Assembly: GCA_023421735.1 (NCBI GenBank)
Contig: JAEZSP010000070.1
Coordinates: 1 to 64,000 of the forward strand
Reading direction: 5' to 3'
DNA: 64,000 bases
Origin: Bacillota bacterium
GTDB lineage: Bacteria; Bacillota_A; Clostridia; Christensenellales; Aristaeellaceae
Shown: positions 23,293 through 32,270 of the stretch, one piece after another
How positions within the stretch are numbered: position 1 is the first letter of the stretch
Layout of the letters: every line of letters starts with the position of its first letter
Notes under the pieces: generated by a model
What the model saw: only the letters and a program-made list of their open reading frames with translations
What the model was told of the DNA's origin: nothing
The model's database searches: none
Translations under genes and position numbers: made by a program

Positions 23293-25449
23293 ATGCTGAT
23301 AAGACGACTGACGGCGATATTTCTCATTATGGCGCTGATGACGATCAACCTCCCGGCCATGGCAGAGACCCCTCCATACCGGATCACGGTCGATTTGACC
23401 AACAATATTGTGACCATTTTTTCAACTGCCGACGATTCCATCGTCCGGCAGATGATTTGTTCAAGCGGTACGCCTCAGGATCCGACCATTCAGGGTACGT
23501 TCACGATGATCAAGCAGAAGCGAAAGGTCGAACGCAAGGAATGGTATGTGTTTGCGGACGGATACGGCAAATGGGGAAGCCGGATTACGGGCAATTACCT
23601 GTTCCATTCATATCTGTTCGTACGAGAAGACGATGACGCGGTCTACTGGCCATCCTACGCGGCGATGGGAACCGATGCGTCCCATGGCTGCATTCGCCTC
23701 TACATCGACGACGCGAAGTGGATTGCAAAAAACTGCTTTCCGGGCACAAAGGTCAAAATTTACGAGTCCGGCGTGCAATACGGGTATTTGAAGGAGCTGC
23801 TCTATCAGCAGTCCTTCTCCATTGACAACGGCATATCCTATGCGGAGTTTGCGAAAACCGCTGCAAACGATACGGAACTGGGCTACAACAGCAAGGGCGA
23901 CGAGGTGTCGCTGCTCCAATCCAAGCTCATTACACTTGGGCTCTATTCCGGCGAACGGGACGGATATTATGGAGAAGATCTCCTGAAAACGGTGGCGGCA
24001 ATTCAGACGGCGCTTGATCTCCCCGTAACGGGCATCGCGGATGAGACGTTTTTGGCGATCATTTCCGGCGACGATCCGCCCGTCTCCACGCTTGCAACCC
24101 TGCGGGAAGGGATGAGTTGGCCGTCTGTCAAGGTGCTGCAGGCACTGCTCAAGAGCCTCGGTCTGTACGACGGAGAAATCGACGGCAATTTCGAATCGAC
24201 CACGCGCGAAGGAGTCATCCTGTTCCAGCGCCTGACCGACCAGGAGGAAACGGGCATTGTGACGCCGGAATTGATCAATGAAATGAAACGGAAAATCACC
24301 CTTTTAAATACCAAGTACGGCGAGGGCCAATACGCGGTTACATTTGAGGAAGACAACGCGACGTATGCCACGATCACGTGCAAAAGCGTTCTGAATGTGC
24401 GTGAGAAGAAATCGACCAGCAGCAAAAGTCTGGCAAAGATTGAACCCGGCGCGGTCGTCACGGTTCTGAAAAGCGGCGATAAATGGACGGGAATATCCTA
24501 TAACGACATTATGGGATACGTCATGACGGAATATCTTGACATCAACGCGACCGATACCCTCATGCCCGTCTATGGAAAGGCAGATGCCACGCATCCCGCG
24601 CTGGAAGAGGTGCGTTCGGGCTTAAACGTCATTGCGACAAAGGATGTAAAATACGCGGCGGTCAAGTCAGGAACGATTCTCTCGGTTTGGGAATCGTCTT
24701 CAACAGGATCAAAACTCAATTTCAACCTCTCCCCGAAGACGGTCGTGCGGGTCATTTCAGCAAGCAACTCCTGGGCGTTCATTACATACGGCGGAAAACA
24801 CGGTTATGCCAAGCTCTCGCAACTGCAAACGGGAACCGTCACCGAGCTATCCCCTGAAACAAAAGAGGTTGAGGCACCGGACGGCGACGATGCAGATAAC
24901 GTGGAATACGCCTACGTGACGAATGAAGAAGGCACGACCCTTTATCGGCAGGCATCGGCATCAGGAGACGTCGTGGATGAAATCGGCGCCGGGGAGCGCG
25001 CGGAGGTCATCTTCGCAAGCACATCGTGGACGCAGGTGCGCGTCGGGGAGAAGACGGGCTATGTATCAAACGAGGACGTATTTATTGGAACAAACGATGG
25101 AATCGACGAATATCTGACGGAACTCGCGGCCTCGCGCGCCGTATACGGGGTGGTGAGCACGGGCTCGGACGCGCGGCTCAACATGCGCACAGACGGGACC
25201 GAGGAGGCGGCGGTTGCGCGCACGCTCGAGAACGGCACGGTCGTCAAGGTCGTAAACGACGACGGCGTCTGGAGCCAAATCGAACTCGATCAGAAGACGG
25301 GCTACGTGATGAGCAAGTATGTACTCCAAATCGACGAAAATCAGGAGCCATTTGACCCGGTGGCCGCGGGATACGACGATGAACTGAACGACGCGTTGAC
25401 CGATGAGACAATCGACGAGACCAGCGACGACGATACCGGAGGAAACTAA
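23293..25449 (+). CDS. Secreted L,D-transpeptidase with PG-binding and SH3 domains
   Basis: The 718-residue protein starts with a signal peptide (1-24). A YkuD domain follows (about 27-155) with the catalytic motif SHGCIRLY (Cys near 135). Two PG_binding_1 repeats lie at about 195-265 and 270-335. Four SH3b-like repeats (about 355-420, 430-510, 535-600, 610-680) share the pattern of a value, a NV/LNVR start and a W....GK.GYV end. An acidic Asp-rich tail closes it. It should cross-link or modify peptidoglycan outside the cell. RBS GGAGG is 7 nt before the ATG. It leads an operon with the MFS and GDPD genes (1-3 bp spacing). Confidence 0.92.
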   Translation: MLIRRLTAIFLIMALMTINLPAMAETPPYRITVDLTNNIVTIFSTADDSIVRQMICSSGTPQDPTIQGTFTMIKQKRKVERKEWYVFADGYGKWGSRITGNYLFHSYLFVREDDDAVYWPSYAAMGTDASHGCIRLYIDDAKWIAKNCFPGTKVKIYESGVQYGYLKELLYQQSFSIDNGISYAEFAKTAANDTELGYNSKGDEVSLLQSKLITLGLYSGERDGYYGEDLLKTVAAIQTALDLPVTGIADETFLAIISGDDPPVSTLATLREGMSWPSVKVLQALLKSLGLYDGEIDGNFESTTREGVILFQRLTDQEETGIVTPELINEMKRKITLLNTKYGEGQYAVTFEEDNATYATITCKSVLNVREKKSTSSKSLAKIEPGAVVTVLKSGDKWTGISYNDIMGYVMTEYLDINATDTLMPVYGKADATHPALEEVRSGLNVIATKDVKYAAVKSGTILSVWESSSTGSKLNFNLSPKTVVRVISASNSWAFITYGGKHGYAKLSQLQTGTVTELSPETKEVEAPDGDDADNVEYAYVTNEEGTTLYRQASASGDVVDEIGAGERAEVIFASTSWTQVRVGEKTGYVSNEDVFIGTNDGIDEYLTELAASRAVYGVVSTGSDARLNMRTDGTEEAAVARTLENGTVVKVVNDDGVWSQIELDQKTGYVMSKYVLQIDENQEPFDPVAAGYDDELNDALTDETIDETSDDDTGGN

Positions 25450-25450
25450 G

Positions 25451-26812
25451 ATGAAGTTCGATGCGCGGCGCACGGCATTGGTGGGACTTGCATTCCTTTC
25501 GATCAGCGCGTTCTGGCAAATGTATGACTTCGTGATTCCCCTGATCCTGAAAAACACGTTTTTACTTGGCGACGACATGACAAACAACGTCATGCTAATC
25601 GATAACGTGCTGGCACTTTTCATGTTGCCCTTCTTTGGGCAGTTGTCGGACAAGAGTCGCACGCGCATCGGCAAAAGGATGCCGTACATACTTGGCGGCA
25701 CCATCGCTGCGGTTGCCGTCATGTGCGTACTGCCCTTCGTCAATCGGGCGGGCGAGCGGCTTTTGGAGCAGGTCTTCACGGGCGAGATTGCGCGGACAAC
25801 GTTTGACGCGGATCTGAGTCGAATGCTCACGATCTTTTTGGTGCTTCTTGGGGTCGTGCTGGTCGCGATGGGCACCTATCGCGCACCGGCGGTCGCGCTG
25901 ATGCCCGATCTGACCCCCAAGCCGCTTCGGTCGCGGGCGAACGCCATCATCAATCTCATGGGAGCGGTTGGCGGCATCATCACGCTGCTTTCGATCAGCC
26001 TGTTTGTGAAAACGCGGGTAATTCAGGTACAACCGCAGTTTTCATTTGAAGGCATGACCGAAATCTCCCTCACGGATTTTCTGCCCATTTTCTATATTGT
26101 TGCGGGCGTCATGGTTCTGGCGGTGCTGGTTTTGCTCTTCACGATTCGGGAAAACAAAATGCGGCTCCCGGAAGAGGTGGAAAAGGAACTTGTGGCCAAG
26201 ACGCTGCCCGCGCCGATGCGCAGAAGCCTCTTTTTCATCCTTGGATCTGTGTTTTTCTGGTTTATGGGCTATAACGCCGTCACGACGGCGTACTCGCGCT
26301 ATTTCGTACGCATTTGGGGCGATGTACAGGGCGCATCGTTATGCATGATGATTGCGACTGCGGGCGCGACCATCGCATTTATCCCCATCGGATATCTGTC
26401 CGCAAAATATGGGCGAAAAAAGATGGTTCTCGCGGGCGTGCTATTGCTTGCTGCATGCTTTGGCGTAACATCGTTGATCAAGACTTTTTCGTTTGTCATC
26501 TATGGCCTGTTCGTTTTGGTGGGTTTCGCCTGGGCAGCCATCAACGTGAATTCCTACCCCATGGTGGTCGAAATCAGCCGCGCGGGCAATGTCGGTCGAT
26601 TCACGGGTTATTACTATACATTCTCGATGGCTGCGCAGATCGTCACGCCGTTTGTTTCCGGCCTGTTGCTTCAGCACGTGGGCTATTCGACGCTATTCCC
26701 CTATGCGGCCGCCATGGTATTGATTTCATTTTTCACCATGCTCTTTGTGCGGCATGGGGACTCGAGCCCGAAAAAAGCGGACACCATTGCGGACAATGAT
26801 ACGGAGGAATAA
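25451..26812 (+). CDS. MFS transporter (GPH/sugar-porter-like)
   Basis: This 453-residue protein has about 12 membrane helices. The loop between helices 2 and 3 reads SDKSRTRIGKRMPYILGG, typical of the glycoside-pentoside-hexuronide and SLC45-like sugar carriers. A long central segment separates the two halves. The substrate cannot be told. The ATG at 25451 lies 1 nt after the L,D-transpeptidase stop, and its GGAGG is inside that gene's 3' end. The next gene, a GDPD, starts 3 nt after its stop. Confidence 0.87.
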   Translation: MKFDARRTALVGLAFLSISAFWQMYDFVIPLILKNTFLLGDDMTNNVMLIDNVLALFMLPFFGQLSDKSRTRIGKRMPYILGGTIAAVAVMCVLPFVNRAGERLLEQVFTGEIARTTFDADLSRMLTIFLVLLGVVLVAMGTYRAPAVALMPDLTPKPLRSRANAIINLMGAVGGIITLLSISLFVKTRVIQVQPQFSFEGMTEISLTDFLPIFYIVAGVMVLAVLVLLFTIRENKMRLPEEVEKELVAKTLPAPMRRSLFFILGSVFFWFMGYNAVTTAYSRYFVRIWGDVQGASLCMMIATAGATIAFIPIGYLSAKYGRKKMVLAGVLLLAACFGVTSLIKTFSFVIYGLFVLVGFAWAAINVNSYPMVVEISRAGNVGRFTGYYYTFSMAAQIVTPFVSGLLLQHVGYSTLFPYAAAMVLISFFTMLFVRHGDSSPKKADTIADNDTEE

Positions 26813-26815
26813 AGC

Positions 26816-27616
26816 ATGCTTTACGCGCTCGGCGCCATTGGAATCATCATAGCGGTCTGGATTGTTTTATGTGCGCCCGCGTGGACGCGCCTGCGCGCCC
26901 GTTCCTGGCGCAAAACGGCGTTCGCCCACCGGGGTTTGCATGGTCCGGACTGCCCGGAAAACTCGATTGCTGCATTCACACAGGCATGTATCGCGGGATA
27001 CGGCTTCGAGCTCGACATTCAAATGACGAAGGACGGGCATCTGGTCGTGTTTCATGACGACGACGCGGCGCGCATGACGGGACATGCCGGGCTCATCCGC
27101 GACATGACACTTTCCGAGGTGCGTGCGCTGCGGCTTTCCGGTACGGACGAGCGCATTCCGACATTCTCCGAGGTACTGCATTGCACGTCCGGTCGTGTTC
27201 CAATGCTGATCGAGATCAAGTCGGCGCCGAACGTCGGCGCAATTACGGAACTGACGGTCAAACATCTCAAGGGCTATACCGGGCGCTATCTGATCGAATC
27301 CTTCGACCCCCTGTCTCTTTTCTGGCTGAAAAAAAACGCGCCGGAGGTCGTTCGGGGGTTTCTCGTCATGCCCTACCGCGAATATCGAAAGACGCAAGGC
27401 GTTTTCGCTTCGTTTATCGTATCGCTTTTGATGACCAACGTCCTCACGCGTCCGGATTTTGTGGCGCATTCATACAAAATGCACCATAATCCGTCGCTCT
27501 GGCTCTGCCGGGAGGTTTTCAAAACGCCGATGGCACAATGGACGATCCGCGATCGCGCAAAAACCGATGCGCTCATCCGGCGCGGCGAGATGCCGATCTT
27601 TGAGCAAATCGATTAA
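26816..27616 (+). CDS. Glycerophosphodiester phosphodiesterase
   Basis: The 266-residue protein has one N-terminal membrane helix (about 3-22), then a GDPD TIM-barrel with FAHRGLHGPDCPENS (catalytic His, Arg, Glu), ELDIQMTKDGHLVVFHDD and MLIEIKS. It splits glycerophosphodiesters from lipids or teichoic acid into glycerol-3-phosphate and an alcohol. The stop TAA lies within the first bases of a dispersed repeat element. It is the last gene of the L,D-transpeptidase operon. Confidence 0.93.
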   Translation: MLYALGAIGIIIAVWIVLCAPAWTRLRARSWRKTAFAHRGLHGPDCPENSIAAFTQACIAGYGFELDIQMTKDGHLVVFHDDDAARMTGHAGLIRDMTLSEVRALRLSGTDERIPTFSEVLHCTSGRVPMLIEIKSAPNVGAITELTVKHLKGYTGRYLIESFDPLSLFWLKKNAPEVVRGFLVMPYREYRKTQGVFASFIVSLLMTNVLTRPDFVAHSYKMHHNPSLWLCREVFKTPMAQWTIRDRAKTDALIRRGEMPIFEQID

Positions 27617-27778
27617 GGCAACCGCGCACAATTCAGCGGCACGCTGGCGCTACTTTCCCGCCATACGCCGCTTGCAAATATCTTGATTTACCGCCAGTAA
27701 ACCTTCGATATTCGCAATTGCATATGAGGAAAAATCAGCGCGTTATCGCGCCACTCCATTTATGCGGGATTGCCTTAA
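27613..27778 (+). repeat. Dispersed repeat with inverted ends, copy 1
   Basis: A 166-bp element bounded by TTAA, with imperfect inverted ends: TTAAGGCAACCGCGCACAA, and on the opposite strand TTAAGGCAATCCCGCATAA. It is clearly related along its length to the element at 31980-32150, which lies on the other strand. Shared internal blocks include CAGTAAACCTTCGAT (here) with CAGTCAACCTTCGAT (there), and GCAATTGCA with TCAATTGCA. It carries no credible gene. Its first TTAA provides the GDPD stop codon. Confidence 0.8.
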
Positions 27779-27808
27779 ACAAAAGCCGTCCCGAGATACG
27801 GAACGGCT
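27778..27808 (-). terminator. Terminator after the small membrane protein gene
   Basis: On the minus strand the stem AGCCGTTCCG / CGGGACGGCT (one mismatch) with a TATCT loop is followed by TTTTGTTT. It lies 13 bases past the stop at 27822. Confidence 0.75.
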
Positions 27809-27821
27809 CGATTGATGCATA

Positions 27822-28082
27822 TCAGGGACGCTGGCGCGTCTGCCCCGGTCTTCTCGACCGGAGCGATGCGCGCCGCGCATTTTCCCTTTGGCGTACGCGT
27901 GCGCGTTCACGGGACAAAACGAGCACGGCGTTGTAAACCGCGAACAGGCAAAGGATGAGAAGAAGCGTCTTCGTCACGGAGTTATTGATAAAATCCATGG
28001 CGGGATTATAGTGATCGACAATCATGAGCGTGACGTACATCAACGTCAACACGATCGTTCCGTGTCCGGCAAGCGTCTTCAT
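27822..28082 (-). CDS. Small two-helix membrane protein
   Basis: The 86-residue protein has two hydrophobic helices (about 5-22 and 37-57) and a very basic, Arg-rich tail (about 58-86), which by the positive-inside rule is cytoplasmic. I do not recognise the family. RBS GGGGGAG lies 7 nt before the ATG. It follows the NAGPA-like gene by 16 bp and ends before a terminator, so it is the last gene of that unit. Confidence 0.65.
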   Translation of the reverse strand: MKTLAGHGTIVLTLMYVTLMIVDHYNPAMDFINNSVTKTLLLILCLFAVYNAVLVLSRERARVRQRENARRASLRSRRPGQTRQRP

Positions 28083-28098
28083 AGATTCTCTCCCCCGC

Positions 28099-29223
28099 TC
28101 AATCCGCGATGTAGATGATGTCGCTGGTTTTGCGACCGCCTTTATAAGGATCGTTCACAACCTTGCTGCCCCAGACCATGACGGAGGTTTGCCCGCCATC
28201 GAGGTTATACGCCTGTTGGCAGCCCAGTCTGCTCATAAAATCAGCGAGTTCTGCTGCGGTCATGCCTGCGGATGCTTTCGAACGACCGTCCACGACCACA
28301 AAGCAGTAATGACCTGGTTCAAAATAGCCGATCGCCGTGCGCGGATTATGGACGCCGACCGAGGTATTGAAACTGTTAAGCGGCGTTCCCGCACCATCGA
28401 GCAGCATTGGGCCAAAACTCCACGCCTGGTACGCGCCGCGCGCCATCGCCTCATCGGCATCGAAATCACCCGGCGCGTATGCTTCGAGCGTGCCATCCCA
28501 GTAAAGCACGCAGACATCGCTGTCAGAGACATCATCCCGATAAAGGACGCCGTTTCGGATGACCACGCCCGTTGAGCGCGCGCCATAATAATCGCCGTTG
28601 ATGGCAATCAGGGCGCCGTTCTCCTTGGCGATGTTCGCCGTCCAGTCGCGCAATCCCTTGCCGTACTTGCCGTCTGCAAGGCCGCATGCGAGATTTGCGA
28701 TATCCCGGATATAAATATCGCAAATGTAAACGTTGGCGTCGTTATCCGTGGCGGCAGTTGCCGTAATATGTACATTTTGACTGATGTAAGTTGTGGTTCC
28801 GTCAACCGTCGTCTTCTGCGGGTCGCCGGAAATGAATTGATCGGCAAATTTGGTTCCAAAATAGCCCACGGGATCGGCAGTCGAGATGGGCTCGGCCGTC
28901 GCCATCTCAGCCACTGTGGGGGCAGTAGGAGAAATGGTCGCGGCATTGGACGTCACGGAGGCAGACATGGTCGGCGCAGGGGTTTGCTCTGCGGCACCCG
29001 CCGCCAAGCCGGGGCGCGTGGATACTTCCCCGAGTCCGGCATATGTGCGGGGAATGAGAAACTGGTTGAGTGAAAAAAGCAACAAACTGAACGCGGCAAT
29101 CAGGACATCCGCGACGACGAGAAAGAGGAGCGGTTTGGGCTTTTTTCGAAACATGGCCTTGACGGCGGCGAACAACCCGCGCAAGAAAACACCACCCGTT
29201 TCACGCGCCTGCGCGTGATTCAA
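28099..29223 (-). CDS. Phosphodiester glycosidase (NAGPA-domain) exported protein
   Basis: The 374-residue protein has a membrane anchor (about 32-55), a Thr/Pro/Ala-rich linker (about 75-115) and a C-terminal NAGPA/DUF2233 domain. The domain shows LIAINGDYYGARSTGVVIRNG, GVHNPRTAIGY and the terminal YNLDGGQTSVMVW. The human homologue uncovers mannose-6-phosphate; bacterial ones act on surface glycans or spore polysaccharide linkages, with substrates mostly unknown. The first possible start is a TTG without a good RBS, so the true start may be a few codons inside. Confidence 0.85.
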   Translation of the reverse strand: MNHAQARETGGVFLRGLFAAVKAMFRKKPKPLLFLVVADVLIAAFSLLLFSLNQFLIPRTYAGLGEVSTRPGLAAGAAEQTPAPTMSASVTSNAATISPTAPTVAEMATAEPISTADPVGYFGTKFADQFISGDPQKTTVDGTTTYISQNVHITATAATDNDANVYICDIYIRDIANLACGLADGKYGKGLRDWTANIAKENGALIAINGDYYGARSTGVVIRNGVLYRDDVSDSDVCVLYWDGTLEAYAPGDFDADEAMARGAYQAWSFGPMLLDGAGTPLNSFNTSVGVHNPRTAIGYFEPGHYCFVVVDGRSKASAGMTAAELADFMSRLGCQQAYNLDGGQTSVMVWGSKVVNDPYKGGRKTSDIIYIAD

Positions 29224-29297
29224 TGAATCTTTTCTTTATTATAGCACTGTTACATTATCGTTTGATGAAACCGTTCATCTTTTATGGAGGCAACAAA

Positions 29298-29837
29298 ATG
29301 CGGCTCTTTATTGGCATCCCAATCGGCGACGCGGCGCGCGCGGCGCTCCTGCGTGCGACCGGGCGCATGCGACAAACGGCGGACGGGCGCTATGTGGACG
29401 GGGATTTATATCACATCACACTCGCATTTTTAGGCGAACTGGACGAAGGGCGTTTGCGTGAGATTCAGTCTGCGATGGCTGCGGCAGCCGCGGATGTACA
29501 GCCGGTTATGTTGACGCTTTCCCGCGCGGGATATTTTGGACGACCGGACAATGCGATCCTTTACGCGGACGTACACGGCGCACAGAGCCTGCACCCGATT
29601 GCGGACAAACTCAGGCGGATGCTGGACGCGTACCGCTTGCCCTATGACCGGAAGCCGTTCAAGGCGCACATCACGCTCGCACGGCGCGTTCGCGCATCAA
29701 AAGAACTCCTCGGTGTGGCAGTTGAACCCATCCCCTTTGCGGCCGGCCGGTTCACACTCTTTCACAGTTGCCGCGTGGCGGGCAGGCTTTGCTATCTTCC
29801 AATCTACGAGGCGCCGTTTGAAAGGGAGGATTCATAA
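29298..29837 (+). CDS. thpR: RNA 2',3'-cyclic phosphodiesterase
   Basis: The 179-residue protein is a 2H phosphoesterase with two HxT motifs: YHITLAFLGE (H43) and KAHITLAR (near residue 118). ThpR opens 2',3'-cyclic phosphates and was once called 2'-5' RNA ligase. The ATG at 29298 has GGAGG 7 nt upstream. The stop codon overlaps the next start by 1 nt (TAATG), so it is coupled to the ACT-domain gene. Confidence 0.92.
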   Translation: MRLFIGIPIGDAARAALLRATGRMRQTADGRYVDGDLYHITLAFLGELDEGRLREIQSAMAAAAADVQPVMLTLSRAGYFGRPDNAILYADVHGAQSLHPIADKLRRMLDAYRLPYDRKPFKAHITLARRVRASKELLGVAVEPIPFAAGRFTLFHSCRVAGRLCYLPIYEAPFEREDS

Positions 29838-30202
29838 TGCAGTTAGAGGCATTGTCAGAGACATTCAGCGTCGTAAAGGTCGTAGATCGGGCCGCACTTT
29901 TTGTGCGTGGAACGATGTTCGCCGCGTGCACAGGCGGCGAGAACTCGCTCGTCTGCGAAACGCGTTTTGTGCCCGCGCATTGCATTGCGCGCGAAGACGG
30001 CTGGCGCGCCTTTCGGGTGGCCGGTCAACTCGACTTCGGGTTGATCGGCATCCTCGCACAAATCGCAGGCATCCTTGCGGACGCGGGGATCAGCGTTTTT
30101 TGTGTCTCGACATTCGACACGGACTATGTGCTCGTAAAGGAACAAAACTGGAACGCGGCGATTGCAGCGCTGGAAAAGGGAGGGCACGCATTCATACGGT
30201 AA
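29837..30202 (+). CDS. ACT-domain protein
   Basis: The 121-residue protein consists of two small ACT-like modules, as in the COG3603/CASTOR-like family. The second shows QLDFGLIGILAQIAGILADAGISVFCVSTFDTDYVLV, the typical strand-helix-strand. ACT domains bind amino acids and regulate enzymes. A free-standing one next to thpR gives no clue to the ligand. Its start shares an A with the thpR stop. Confidence 0.85.
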   Translation: MQLEALSETFSVVKVVDRAALFVRGTMFAACTGGENSLVCETRFVPAHCIAREDGWRAFRVAGQLDFGLIGILAQIAGILADAGISVFCVSTFDTDYVLVKEQNWNAAIAALEKGGHAFIR

Positions 30203-30231
30203 AAGCTTTCGTCTGCGTACGCGGTGCGCGT

Positions 30232-30690
30232 TCAAGACTTTCCTGATTCCTTCAGCAAAGTATCCAGCGCGGCGGGCACTTCGGAAGCCCGGATGACGCG
30301 GATGCCGTTTTCCCGCAAAAGAGCTGCCGCAATGCCATCGCCGGGCACGAGACCGCCGTCAAAAAAGCCATTGTGGATCAAGCCGACACCGCAGGAAGGG
30401 CTCCTGTCCTGTAAAATCGCAGCCATGCAGCCCGCTATGCGCGCGGCCTTGAGCGCCTCCTTGGCACCAATATGGTACTGCAGGGTCACGTCCTCACCGG
30501 TGCGCGTGTAGACGCCGCCTGCGCGGATTTCGGACGGCTCGCGCGGCGTGGGCAGTCCGCCGTAAATTTCCGGGCAGAATGGGATGAGCGCGTGCTCCTG
30601 CGCGAGGCGCATAACCGCCTCATTTGTCTTTGTCTCACCGTTATAGCGGCACCGAATGCCCAATAGACATGCGCTGACAAGTATCTTCAT
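30232..30690 (-). CDS. DUF523-family protein (TudS-like desulfidase)
   Basis: The 152-residue protein has the DUF523 cysteines: SACLLGIRCRYNG (Cys 8 and 14), PFCPEIYGG and DRSPSCGVG. Some DUF523 members were shown to be 2-thiouracil desulfidases that hold a [4Fe-4S] cluster on three cysteines. That activity is possible here, not proven. The ATG at 30690 has GGAGG 7 nt upstream and lies 13 bp after the stop of the unknown gene at 30704. Confidence 0.88.
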   Translation of the reverse strand: MKILVSACLLGIRCRYNGETKTNEAVMRLAQEHALIPFCPEIYGGLPTPREPSEIRAGGVYTRTGEDVTLQYHIGAKEALKAARIAGCMAAILQDRSPSCGVGLIHNGFFDGGLVPGDGIAAALLRENGIRVIRASEVPAALDTLLKESGKS

Positions 30691-30703
30691 GTCATATCCT
30701 CCG

Positions 30704-31075
30704 TCAATCAAACAGTTCGCGGTAGGTATCGACGCCGGTTACGATGCGCTCGTCCGCATAGCCGAGCACGTTGGAGAACGGCGCGATGTCGCGCATGGGG
30801 TTATGCCCCGCCGCACGCAGCGCAAGATATTCGGTGATCGCGCCATCTCGCGCATAGAGGATCATCCAATCGCGGCGCATTTCCGGCGGGAGATCGCCGT
30901 TTTCCTCGTGATACCATTTGAGGCCGTGCGCCTCGATGATGCGCGCGCACACATCCTTTGCCATCTGAAAATCGGGGCGCGTCATGGGCGGTGAAAGCGC
31001 AATGGGCTTTGCACCCGCAGCGACGCATTCGGAAAATGCGGTAACCATGCCGCAGATAAAAGAGAGCTTGTCCAT
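30704..31075 (-). CDS. Conserved-looking protein of unknown function
   Basis: I cannot assign this 123-residue protein. It is mixed alpha/beta, with no signal or membrane segment. It contains two or three Cys near the N-terminus (FICGMVTAFSECV, KDVC), a GLKWYHEENGDLPPEMR segment and a C-terminal GYADERIVTGVDTYRELFD. RBS GGAGG is 6 nt before the ATG. It is co-directional with the DUF523 gene (13-bp gap), so they are probably one operon. Confidence 0.72.
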   Translation of the reverse strand: MDKLSFICGMVTAFSECVAAGAKPIALSPPMTRPDFQMAKDVCARIIEAHGLKWYHEENGDLPPEMRRDWMILYARDGAITEYLALRAAGHNPMRDIAPFSNVLGYADERIVTGVDTYRELFD

Positions 31076-31383
31076 TTTTTCCTCCGATCAGAATTCATCC
31101 CGTGCGAGCCTCGAATGCACGAAACGCCGATGAAGCGCCTGAAACAGGCGGAGCAGGTATTCACATTTATTATATAAGTTCGTTGTTTTGTTTTGATTGA
31201 ATGAACGCTATGCCATGATTAACATGCTGCACTCGCGGCAAATTGCCGAATTATTTCGCATCGCAAGTGTAACATCTTTTATAGAACAATACATGGATTT
31301 TATACGCATGGCCTATGATCGTATCAGAAAATGGATGCACGGGACACGCGACAAGCGGTACATCGCAAAGCGGAGGAATGAAT
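31076..31383. other. Intergenic region with divergent control signals
   Basis: The 308 bases hold no convincing gene. On the minus strand a TATAAT (about 31172-31177) with no good -35 could serve the gene ending at 30704. Its leader would contain a short perfect hairpin CGCCTG-AAA-CAGGCG (31136-31150). No clear promoter for the acyltransferase was found, though its RBS GGAGG is strong. Confidence 0.5.
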
Positions 31384-31983
31384 ATGCTGGCAATCACGCC
31401 CACCGTTGAAGAAGACGTCAGACTGAGGGAAACGACGCTTGGCGCTTATACGCAAATACGCGCGCACAGCGTACTGATGGAGACAAACATCGGAGACTTT
31501 ACATATTGCGCCGGTTACAATCAAATCGCTTATGCGCAGATCGGAAAATTCTGTTCCATTGCGAGTTTCGTGCGCATCAACCCGGGGAATCACCCCACCT
31601 ATACGCGCGTTGCGCAACACCATTTTACGTATCGGAGCAGCATGTTCGGCTTCGGCGAGGACGACGCCGCGTTTTTTGACTGGCGGCGGGATGATCACGT
31701 AAAGATCGGCAATGACGTGTGGATTGGACACGGGGCAACCATCATGCCCGGCGTGACAATCGGGAACGGCGCGGTGATCGGCACCGGTGCGGTCGTCACG
31801 AAGGATGTGGAGCCTTATTCCATCGTCGTCGGCGTTCCCGCCCAAAAGATCAAGATGCGCTTTTCGGAGGACTTGATCGAGCGAATCCAGCGCGCCGCTT
31901 GGTGGGATTGGGAGTACGAAACCATCAAAGAACGTCTTAATGATTTCCGTGATTTCGAGGCGTTCGCAGACAAATACCCTTAA
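31384..31983 (+). CDS. Hexapeptide-repeat acyltransferase, phosphonate-associated (phn_thr) subtype
   Basis: The 199-residue left-handed beta-helix protein follows closely the pattern of acyltransferases found in phosphonate operons. Examples are IGKFCSIASFVRINPGNHP, QHHFTYRSSMFGFGEDD and FFDWRR, then DVWIGHGATIMPGVTIGNGAVIG with catalytic His in the hexad region, and VVGVPAQKIKMRF. No phosphonate gene lies near it here, so it may act on another small acceptor, such as an antibiotic or sugar. The ATG at 31384 is 7 nt after GGAGG. Its stop codon is the first TAA of a dispersed repeat. Confidence 0.88.
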   Translation: MLAITPTVEEDVRLRETTLGAYTQIRAHSVLMETNIGDFTYCAGYNQIAYAQIGKFCSIASFVRINPGNHPTYTRVAQHHFTYRSSMFGFGEDDAAFFDWRRDDHVKIGNDVWIGHGATIMPGVTIGNGAVIGTGAVVTKDVEPYSIVVGVPAQKIKMRFSEDLIERIQRAAWWDWEYETIKERLNDFRDFEAFADKYP

Positions 31984-32150
31984 AGTGACACCGCACAAAT
32001 AAAGTGGTGCGATGACGAGCGTATTTTTTTGTCAGGTGCAATTGAAGAAATCGAAGGTTGACTGGATGTCAATCGAGATTTATGCAAGGAGTAGATGGTA
32101 AAAAAAGCAGCCGTCAGCGCGCTGCTGAATTGTGCGGTGGTGCCGTAAGG
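31980..32150 (-). repeat. Dispersed repeat with inverted ends, copy 2
   Basis: A 171-bp element, TTAAAGTGACACCGCACAA at one end and, on the other strand, CCTTACGGCACCACCGCACAA at the other. It is related along its length to 27613-27778, in opposite orientation. The ends can pair over about 20 nt with mismatches. Its first TAA is the stop codon of the acyltransferase gene. The remainder of the gap to the tRNA terminator (32151-32270) contains nothing I can identify. Confidence 0.8.
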
Positions 32151-32270
32151 AAATTCCTCAGGGGGCGTGTGGTGCAGGAGACGCAAAGTGCAATCCGTTT
32201 TTGCATGTAAAATCCTTTGGCAACACTGCCCTCTCATATTTGCGCATGGAACGGGTATTTGGATAAAAAA

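Noticed and set aside
31197..31409. 70-codon open frame before the acyltransferase
   Set aside because: No Shine-Dalgarno sequence; it runs across the acyltransferase RBS and start in another frame.
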